Under the pieces are notes generated by a model. It was not told where the DNA came from, did not search any database, and was given only the letters and a program-made list of their open reading frames with translations. Below are positions 1 through 5,035 of a DNA stretch of 11,953 nt, in pieces. Within the stretch, counting starts at the first letter, position 1. Each line of letters opens with the position of its first letter. Position numbers and translations under genes: made by a program. The DNA comes from RGUW01 sp049421025 (GTDB lineage: Bacteria > Cyanobacteriota > Cyanobacteriia > PCC-6307 > Cyanobiaceae), in assembly GCA_049421025.1 (NCBI GenBank), contig JBMSMG010000055.1:1-11953 (forward strand), in the 5' to 3' direction.

Positions 1-48
1 GTGTCCGTGTCTGTGTCTGGATCTGGACCTGGATCCGGGTCTGTAGCT
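1..48. repeat. Degenerate hexamer array, about 8 units
   Basis: Read in steps of six, the stretch gives GTGTCC, GTGTCT, GTGTCT, GGATCT, GGACCT, GGATCC, GGGTCT, GTAGCT. The consensus is roughly G-K-R-T-C-T with diverged units. It begins at the window edge, so the full array may be longer. On the minus strand it encodes Asp/Pro/Thr dipeptides in one frame. No function can be assigned from the repeat alone. Confidence 0.7.
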
Positions 49-287
49 GACTGTTGAGATCGCTGCCTGGGGGGGTGCCCCGTGATGCCCAGGCTTTGCA
101 CGTCTGCGTGGTTAACCCCCTCCTTTGCTTTTGCCTTTCCCTTTGCCTTTGCTTCTTCCTTTGCTTTTTCCTTTGCCTTGGCTTTTGCCTTTCCCTTGCC
201 AATCGGACCATGGTCATGACCATGGTCATTTGTGCAAGGCGGTGGGAATGCTCTCCAGAGCACTGAACCCCCCCCATCTCCAACCAT
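1..287 (-). CDS. Possible low-complexity protein, partial, runs off the left edge
   Basis: On the minus strand, the frame with an ATG at 287-285 stays open to position 1. It is open from just after a stop at 428-426. An ATG at 335 and GTGs at 299 and 263 are alternative starts. From the ATG at 287 it encodes a short Gly/Pro stretch, then NDHGHDHGP, then a Lys/Ala/Glu dipeptide region beginning GKGKAKAKAKEKAKEEAKAK, then a unique stretch including VNHADVQSLGITGHPP, and last a DPDPGPDPDTDTD-like tail. I do not recognise it. Against a real gene: the start overlaps the divergent antitoxin start, six-base repeats yield dipeptides in every frame, and a second minus-strand frame (starting MTMVMTMV) is also open to the edge. 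In favour: all three repeat arrays stay in one stop-free frame giving a consistently hydrophilic, charged product. Low confidence. Confidence 0.3.
   Translation of the reverse strand, partial: MVGDGGGSVLWRAFPPPCTNDHGHDHGPIGKGKAKAKAKEKAKEEAKAKGKAKAKEGVNHADVQSLGITGHPPRQRSQQSATDPDPGPDPDTDTD
122..199. repeat. Pyrimidine-rich hexamer array, 13 units (CCTTTG-like)
   Basis: Thirteen consecutive six-base units are visible: CCTTTG, CTTTTG, CCTTTC and close variants such as CTTCTT, CTTTTT and CCTTGG. The plus strand is almost purely C/T with a G at many unit ends, which stands out against the GC-rich surroundings. The minus strand is A/G-rich and in one frame encodes alternating Lys and Ala/Glu/Gly. 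This is a short tandem repeat, too short in period for CRISPR. Slippage in whole hexamers would keep any reading frame. Confidence 0.85.
206..229. promoter_or_regulatory. Tandem palindromic 12-mers, candidate operator of the toxin-antitoxin genes
   Basis: Two exact tandem copies of GACCATGGTCAT occur at 206-217 and 218-229. Each contains the 10-base palindrome GACCATGGTC. Together, positions 206-227 form one perfect 22-base palindrome. The site lies about 57 bases before the antitoxin start. Phd/YefM antitoxins usually bind palindromes in front of their own genes, so an autoregulatory operator is a reasonable inference. The alternative is that this is simply a third hexamer array (GACCAT and GGTCAT alternating) continuing the repeats to its left. 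Confidence 0.45.
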
Positions 288-498
288 GCGAATGATCACG
301 GCGTCACAGTTCAAGGCCCAGTGCCTGGCGCTCATGGACCAGGTGGCTGCGGCCCGTCAGCCACTCACAATCGTCAAACGCGGCCAGCCTCTGGTCCAGT
401 TGGTGCCCGTGCCCACCCAGCGGCCTCAGACGCCTTTTGGCGTGGCGTCGGGTGGCCGCATTTTGGTGGAGCTGGCCGCACGCAGTGGGCGCCGGTGA
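286..498 (+). CDS. Phd/YefM-type antitoxin
   Basis: A 70-residue protein. Residues 3-42 (beginning MITASQFKAQCLALMDQVAA, then TIVKRGQPLVQLVPV) match the N-terminal DNA-binding and dimerisation fold of the Phd/YefM family. In that family the short antitoxin represses its own operon, and its C-terminal tail wraps and inhibits the toxin. The tail here (about residues 43-70) is Gly/Arg-rich and ends SGRR. I chose ATG 286 because family members begin only a few residues before the 'ITASxFK' motif; ATG 292 and an upstream GTG at 232 are possible but less likely. No Shine-Dalgarno site is visible; an eight-C run lies at 268-275. The stop overlaps the toxin start by four bases (495-498), so the two are translationally coupled. 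Clear family call; partner specificity is inferred. Confidence 0.85.
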   Translation: MRMITASQFKAQCLALMDQVAAARQPLTIVKRGQPLVQLVPVPTQRPQTPFGVASGGRILVELAARSGRR

Positions 499-899
499 TC
501 CTGCTCGACACCCACGTGCTGCTGTGGTGCTCGCTGCAGCATCACCGTCTGGGCTGCTGTGCCCGAGCTGAAATCAGCCGGGCCTGGAGCGCTGGCGTTC
601 TTTCGGTGAGTGCGATCAGTTTCTGGGAGGTGGCCCAGCTGCGTCAGCACGGAGCACTGCTGCTCGCCTGGAGCACAGAGGCCTGGCGCCAGGAATGGCT
701 GCGGCAAGGCTTGCGCGAGCTGCCGCTCGATGGGGCGCTGGCGGCGGCGGCGGCCCTGGAAGGGATGCCGCAGCGGGCACCCTTCGCTCAGCGCTGCATG
801 GTTGCTGCGGCAAGGGCAACAGGGGCGACCTTGATCACCGCTGATCCACACCTGCTGGCCTGGACGGGTGATCTGCAGCGGCTGGATGCCCAGAGCTGA
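495..899 (+). CDS. PIN-domain (VapC-type) toxin, catalytic site incomplete
   Basis: A 134-residue protein starting at a GTG that overlaps the antitoxin stop. The PIN fold is clear: VILLDTHVLLW at residues 1-11 (first acidic residue Asp5), VSAISFWEVAQL at 38-49 (second, Glu45), and ATLITADPHLLAW at 111-123 (last, Asp117). PIN toxins are Mg-dependent ribonucleases that cut tRNA or rRNA and are held inactive by the antitoxin. In this subfamily the central segment normally reads like 'RDPFDRLLIAQA'. Here residues 94-107 read RAPFAQRCMVAAAR: both aspartates are replaced (Ala95; Ala98/Gln99) and one residue appears inserted. Nuclease activity is therefore doubtful, though the reading frame is intact. 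Unusual cysteines (Cys12, Cys21, Cys22) also differ from typical members. The family call is firm; loss of activity is inference. Confidence 0.85.
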   Translation: MILLDTHVLLWCSLQHHRLGCCARAEISRAWSAGVLSVSAISFWEVAQLRQHGALLLAWSTEAWRQEWLRQGLRELPLDGALAAAAALEGMPQRAPFAQRCMVAAARATGATLITADPHLLAWTGDLQRLDAQS

Positions 900-957
900 A
901 CTGGTGCTGAGCCTTGTAACGCGGGACACTGGGCGCCATTGATCCTGTTTCACGCTG

Positions 958-2340
958 ATGCCCAGCCCTTTCTCTGAGTCGCCTGTTGGGCCGGGCCAGC
1001 ATGAGGGCCATCCGCCTGAGCGCTGGAGCTCGGCGTTGGGCTTTGTGCTCGCGGCGGCCGGTAGTGCCGTGGGTCTGGGCAACCTCTGGGGCTTTGCGTA
1101 CCGCGCTTCCCAGGGGGGCGGGTTGGCGTTTGTGGTGCTCTATGTGCTGATCGTGCTGCTGGTGTGCCTGCCGGTGCTGATCGCCGAAATGGTGCTGGGC
1201 CGCAGCACTGGCCATGCGCCACTTTTGGCGCCGATCACCGCAGGCGGGCGCCGCTGGGCCCCCTTGGGCTGGCTGTTTATGGCCGCGGCGGTGGGCATCT
1301 TGAGCTACTACTCGGTGCTCATGGGCTGGACCGGCCGCACCCTGCTGCATGCGCTGCTGGTGGGCCTGCCGGCCGATAGGGCAACGGCCGAGGCGTTCTT
1401 TGGCGAGATCAGCACCGGCGGCGATGCGGTTGCAGGCCATGTGCTCAGCCTGGCGCTCACCGGGGTGGTGGTGGCCGCCGGCATCCGAGCCGGCATTGAG
1501 CGGCTGACCCGCTGGGGCATTCCGCTGTTGTTTGTGCTGCTGCTAGCGCTGCTGATCTGGGCGTCGTTTCTGCCCGGTGCCCAAGAGGGCTATCACACCT
1601 TTTTGCTCAAGTGGGACCCCAGCAAGTTGAGCGATCCCACCACGATTCGCAACGCGTTCACCCAGGCGTTCTTTTCGATCGGGGCGGGCATTGGTTGCAT
1701 CTTGGCTTACGCGGCCTACCTGGATCAGCGCAGTTCAATTCCTACCGAAGCGGTCGCTGTGGTGGGCATGGATACGGCTGTGGGGCTCATGGCCGGCTGC
1801 GTCACCTTTCCGCTGGTGGCCAGCTTTGCCCTTGGCGATGTGGTCAGCGGCAGCACCGTGGGCACGCTGTTTATTGCGCTGCCCACCGGCATGGCGTCTT
1901 TGGGCGGCACCGGGCGCGTGGTGGCGGTGGCTTTCTTTGTGCTGGCCTACATCGCCGCGATCACCTCGTCGGTGTCGCTGCTTGAGGTGCCGGTTGCCTC
2001 GCTGATGGACCGGCTGGGCTGGAGCCGCCGCCGCACGGTGTGGCTGAGCGTGCTGGTCGTCACCGTGCTGGGACTGCCTGCAGCGCTCAACACCACAGTG
2101 CTGGAGCGCATGGATGCGGTCTTTGGCGGGGTGCTGCTGATCGCCGGCGGTCTGCTGCTGGCGCTGCTGCTGGGCTGGGGAGCCCACAAGCGGCTGCGCG
2201 ATGACCTGCTGGCCTCAGGCAGCGCGCCAGCACTGGTGAGCCGTTTGCTGTGGCTGCTGCGCTGGGTCTCGCCCACCGCCATCAGCATCGGCCTGGTGAT
2301 TTCGCTGGTGGATCTGGCCCGCAGCTGGAGCGGGGCCTAA
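958..2340 (+). CDS. Sodium-dependent transporter, NSS/SNF family, 11-helix type
   Basis: A 460-residue inner-membrane protein of the neurotransmitter:sodium symporter family, which uses the sodium gradient to import small solutes, often amino acids. The signature helix 1 is at residues 27-48 (LGFVLAAAGSAVGLGNLWGF), followed by the helix 2 motif around ILIAEMVLGR ending at residue 82. Helix 6 is at about 233-255 (TQAFFSIGAGIGCILAYAAY). Helix 8 carries ITSSVSLLEVP at 335-345, whose Thr336/Ser337 match the Na2 sodium site of LeuT. I count 11 hydrophobic segments, as in bacterial Tyt1 and MhsT, rather than 12. One oddity: the family's NxWRFPY motif reads NLWGFAY here, so the usual extracellular-gate Arg is Gly45 and the Pro is Ala47. 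The substrate cannot be predicted. The ATG at 958 lacks an obvious ribosome site. The gene ends four bases from a convergent gene. Confidence 0.92.
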   Translation: MPSPFSESPVGPGQHEGHPPERWSSALGFVLAAAGSAVGLGNLWGFAYRASQGGGLAFVVLYVLIVLLVCLPVLIAEMVLGRSTGHAPLLAPITAGGRRWAPLGWLFMAAAVGILSYYSVLMGWTGRTLLHALLVGLPADRATAEAFFGEISTGGDAVAGHVLSLALTGVVVAAGIRAGIERLTRWGIPLLFVLLLALLIWASFLPGAQEGYHTFLLKWDPSKLSDPTTIRNAFTQAFFSIGAGIGCILAYAAYLDQRSSIPTEAVAVVGMDTAVGLMAGCVTFPLVASFALGDVVSGSTVGTLFIALPTGMASLGGTGRVVAVAFFVLAYIAAITSSVSLLEVPVASLMDRLGWSRRRTVWLSVLVVTVLGLPAALNTTVLERMDAVFGGVLLIAGGLLLALLLGWGAHKRLRDDLLASGSAPALVSRLLWLLRWVSPTAISIGLVISLVDLARSWSGA

Positions 2341-2344
2341 GCCC

Positions 2345-3115
2345 TTACTCGATGCGCTTGGCCTGGCGGATGCCGCCGGTTTCAGGGCCGTTGCGATCAG
2401 CGCCGGGGGCCCAGTGGCGCAGCCGCAATGGGGTGGCTGGATCCAGGCTCATGGTGGTGCGCCAACCGCTGATCCAGTCGATCACCACGGTGGAGCCATT
2501 GATGCTCCATACACCTGCTGCACGGTTGTCGATGTCGTTGAAGGCCTGGCCGTTCGAGAGCAGGGTGGCGGTGTAAGGCTTGAGCTCGCTTTGGGCCGGC
2601 GGAAAGCTGTAGACCCCGACCACCTGGGCCTCGGCGCCGCTGAGCTTGACCGCCGGGCCAAAGTTGAAAGGCACGCTGCCGCGGCTCTGGCCGGGCTGCC
2701 AGGCGGCATGGCTCAGCCCCTGGGGTCCGACGTAGATCCAGTCGGTCCAGCCGTCGCCGTAGTCGATGCGCACGCCGTTGCCCCACGCCTGCCAGCGGCC
2801 CAGTTCGCGCATCTCGTTGGGGCTCAACCGTGTGGCGCCAGCTGAGGGCACGCCTTCGGCGCCGACGGTGCTGACTGCTTTGCCTCCCGGAAACAGCCGC
2901 ACGTTGAACAGGTTGTTGCGGTTGTCGGTGAGGGCCCAGGTGCCAATGAAGCTGCGCGTGTCGGGTTCGGCTGCTTGTTCAGGCTTTGCGCTTTGGCCTT
3001 TGGCCTCGGCTTGCGCGAACGCCGCAGCTGGCACCATCAGAGCCAGACCGGCCAGCCCAAGCGGCGCTGCCAACAGCAGAGAAGCAGACAGCAGGTTCAA
3101 CGGGCGGCGAGGCAT
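2345..3115 (-). CDS. Secreted hypothetical protein with a duplicated domain
   Basis: A 256-residue protein. It opens with an Arg-containing n-region (MPRRPLNLL), a hydrophobic core at about residues 8-33, and a likely signal-peptidase site after AAFA (residues 31-34), so it is probably exported. A Lys/Glu/Gln-rich linker follows to about residue 53. The rest looks like two copies of one unit. The first (about 57-158) has FIGTW, an FPGGKA-type hairpin, GRWQAWGNGVRIDYGDGWTD, then HAAWQPGQSRG. The second (about 167-254) has VGVYSF, LSNGQAF, GVWSINGSTVVIDWISGW, then RHWAPGADRNG. Such beta-rich repeats resemble lipocalin-like or carbohydrate-binding folds, but I do not recognise the family. The in-frame ATG at 3241 would add 42 residues before the signal peptide; ATG 3115 fits export better. 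Its 3' end faces the transporter with a four-base gap. Confidence 0.75.
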   Translation of the reverse strand: MPRRPLNLLSASLLLAAPLGLAGLALMVPAAAFAQAEAKGQSAKPEQAAEPDTRSFIGTWALTDNRNNLFNVRLFPGGKAVSTVGAEGVPSAGATRLSPNEMRELGRWQAWGNGVRIDYGDGWTDWIYVGPQGLSHAAWQPGQSRGSVPFNFGPAVKLSGAEAQVVGVYSFPPAQSELKPYTATLLSNGQAFNDIDNRAAGVWSINGSTVVIDWISGWRTTMSLDPATPLRLRHWAPGADRNGPETGGIRQAKRIE

Positions 3116-3176
3116 CAGGGTGGCTTGCAGGAGCGCCTCGATTCTGGGCTTAACTGAGCCCAGTTGCGCGTCGCTT

Positions 3177-3422
3177 GTGACTGCTCTGCCTGGCTGGCTG
3201 CAGCGCTGGAACTTCATCGAGCGGGCCCGCCACGAGCGCACGCTGTGGGATGCGTTTGAGCGCGGCGAGCCGATCGAGCAGCTGGTCGAGCAGTGCCGCA
3301 GCGCGGTGGCAGCAGGCGATCAGAGCCGTGCCTTTGAGCTGGAGGTGTGGACCACCACAGCGGCGCGCATCCGCAAGATCGAGGCGCTGATGGCCAAGGG
3401 TTCTGGCCCGTCAGACAACTGA
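3177..3422 (+). CDS. Small conserved-type hypothetical protein, 81 aa
   Basis: An 81-residue protein from a GTG start (VTALPGWLQRWNFIERARHE...). It is hydrophilic, strongly charged and probably all-helical: ERARHERTLWDAFERGEPIE, then EQLVEQCRSAVAAGD, then a second helix with TTAARIRKIEALMAKG. No membrane segment or signal peptide is visible. The frame is open further upstream (to 2766), but that part is antisense to the secreted-protein gene and lies before the first plausible start. The gene diverges from the secreted-protein gene with 61 bases between them, and its stop is 17 bases from the cysS stop. I take it as a real cyanobacterial small protein because the codon pattern and composition look coding; the function is unknown. 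No DNA-binding or metal-binding motif is evident. Confidence 0.7.
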   Translation: MTALPGWLQRWNFIERARHERTLWDAFERGEPIEQLVEQCRSAVAAGDQSRAFELEVWTTTAARIRKIEALMAKGSGPSDN

Positions 3423-3439
3423 GCTCAGAGCCGCAACGT

Positions 3440-4978
3440 TTAACGCCTGAGCCAGTCGGTGATGCCGCCTGGTTTGTCGATCAGCTCGATGCCGGCCTGC
3501 AGCAGCTGGGCGCGAATCTGATCAGCTTTGGCAAAGTCTTTGGCGGCCTTGGCCGCGCGGCGCTGCTCGATCAGGGCGTTGATCTGGGCCTCACTGGGGC
3601 CTGCGCTGTCGTCAACCGAAGGCTTGCTGCCTGCAACGGCTGCTGAAGCTGCGGCGCCTTTGGCTTCAGCCTTAAGACCCAGGACGCCGGCCAGCTCGTG
3701 AAGCAAGGCGCCCCGTTGGCGCATGGCCCCGGCCGATGCATCTGTTGAAGCAGCCTGGTCGCCCCGTTCGATGCGGTTGGCCAGGGCACGCAGGGGCTTG
3801 GCCAGTTCAAACAGCACCGCCAGCGCCGCCGAGGTGTTGAGGTCATCGTCCATGGCGGTGATGAAGCGCTCGCGGGTGGCCTCCAGGTCCGCTGGCAGAG
3901 CCGCATCCCGTTGGGCCTCGATCGCAACGCTCGTTGTTGGCGACGGTGGTGCTGCTGTGATGGCACTTGTGTTTGCTGTGGCCTGCATAAGCCCCAGCGC
4001 TGCGTTGAGCCCCTGCCAGCCAGTGGCAGCCGCCTCTAGGGCTTCAGCGGTGAAATCGAGCGGTTTGCGGTAGTGGGCCTGCAGCACAAACAGCCGCAGG
4101 GTCATGGGGCTGATTCCGCTCTCCAGCAGAGCGCGGATGGTGGTGAAGTTGCCGAGCGATTTGCTCATCTTGGTGCCGCCCACATTGACCATGCCGTTGT
4201 GCAGCCAGGTGCGCGCCAGGGGCTGGCCAGTGGCGGCTTCCGATTGGGCGATCTCGTTCTCGTGGTGGGGAAAGATCAGGTCGGCGCCGCCCAGGTGAAT
4301 GTCGATCGTGGTGCCGAGTTCTTCGCGCACCATCGCCGAGCATTCGATGTGCCAGCCCGGCCTGCCCGGGCCCCAGGGCGAGTCAAAACTCGGTTCGCCC
4401 GGTTTGGCGCCCTTCCACAGGGCAAAGTCAAACGGGTGCTGTTTGCGGGCCTCTTCTTCTGTGGCGGTGCGGCCGCTGGCTCCTTCCTGCTGTTCGGCCA
4501 GATCACGGCCGCTCAACTTGCCGTAGTTCTGCTGTTTCATGACGGCGAAGTAGACATCGCCGTCGGCTGAATAGGCGGCGCCTTTGGCCTCCAGCTCGCC
4601 GATCAACGCGCGAATGCCGTCAAGGCAGCGGGTGGCCCTGGGCATGCGATCGGCGCGCATGATGTTCAGGGCGTCCATGTCGGTAAAGAACGCTTCGATG
4701 TTGCGTTCGCTCACCGCTTCCATCGAGCTGCCTTCTTCGGCAGCGCGATGGAGAATTTTGTCGTCGATATCGGTGAAGTTCTGCACGAACGTCACCGCGT
4801 AGCCGCGCCAGATCAAATAACGCCGCAGCACATCCCAATTGATGTAACTGCGGGCATGACCCAGGTGGCACAGGTCATAGACGGTGACTCCGCAGCAGTA
4901 GATCCCAACGCGGCCGGCCACCAGGGGCTCAAAGGGCTCGACCCGCCGGGTCAGGGTGTTGGTGAACCGCAGGGTCAC
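3440..4978 (-). CDS. cysS: Cysteinyl-tRNA synthetase
   Basis: A 512-residue class I aminoacyl-tRNA synthetase that charges tRNA-Cys with cysteine in the cytoplasm. The ATP-binding HIGH motif is HLGH (38-41), within GIYCCGVTVYDLCHLGHARS. The second signature, KMSKS, is at 270-274. The active-site zinc ligands typical of CysRS are in place: Cys29, Cys213 (HIECSAM), His238 and Glu242 (PHHENE). The C-terminal helical domain holds two Ala/Pro/Ser/Thr-rich stretches, at about 333-352 and 437-464, making the protein longer than the roughly 460 residues usual in E. coli. The start is GTG at 4978; sequence similarity begins at once (TLRFTNTLTRR), supporting it. It lies 57 bases downstream of polA on the same strand and could share its transcript. 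Confidence 0.97.
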   Translation of the reverse strand: MTLRFTNTLTRRVEPFEPLVAGRVGIYCCGVTVYDLCHLGHARSYINWDVLRRYLIWRGYAVTFVQNFTDIDDKILHRAAEEGSSMEAVSERNIEAFFTDMDALNIMRADRMPRATRCLDGIRALIGELEAKGAAYSADGDVYFAVMKQQNYGKLSGRDLAEQQEGASGRTATEEEARKQHPFDFALWKGAKPGEPSFDSPWGPGRPGWHIECSAMVREELGTTIDIHLGGADLIFPHHENEIAQSEAATGQPLARTWLHNGMVNVGGTKMSKSLGNFTTIRALLESGISPMTLRLFVLQAHYRKPLDFTAEALEAAATGWQGLNAALGLMQATANTSAITAAPPSPTTSVAIEAQRDAALPADLEATRERFITAMDDDLNTSAALAVLFELAKPLRALANRIERGDQAASTDASAGAMRQRGALLHELAGVLGLKAEAKGAAASAAVAGSKPSVDDSAGPSEAQINALIEQRRAAKAAKDFAKADQIRAQLLQAGIELIDKPGGITDWLRR

Positions 4979-5035
4979 AGGCGTTGCAAGGGGCCTAGTG
5001 GGTGCACCGTAAATGGCAGGCCTTGGTGAGCATGC

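Noticed and set aside
122..229. Repeat arrays as a possible CRISPR array
   Set aside because: The period is six bases with no spacers and no cas genes nearby.
1..229. Second minus-strand open frame (starting MTMVMTMV, Gln/Arg/Lys-rich)
   Set aside because: It competes with the frame listed above. Repeat DNA lacks stops in several frames, and this product has no distinctive blocks or clear start context.
54..266. Plus-strand frame of 70 aa rich in Cys, Leu and Phe
   Set aside because: It is a translation of the pyrimidine hexamers and ends just before the antitoxin. It has no recognisable features beyond repeat composition.
835..2288. Several minus-strand frames opposite the NSS transporter
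   Set aside because: They are His/Gln/Arg-rich shadow frames overlapping each other and a clear membrane transporter gene.
2766..3176. Upstream extension of the 81-aa gene
   Set aside because: This part is antisense to the secreted-protein gene, and its composition looks like a shadow frame.
3116..3241. Longer N-terminus for the secreted protein from ATG 3241
   Set aside because: It would put 42 charged residues before a clear signal peptide and would overlap the divergent 81-aa gene.
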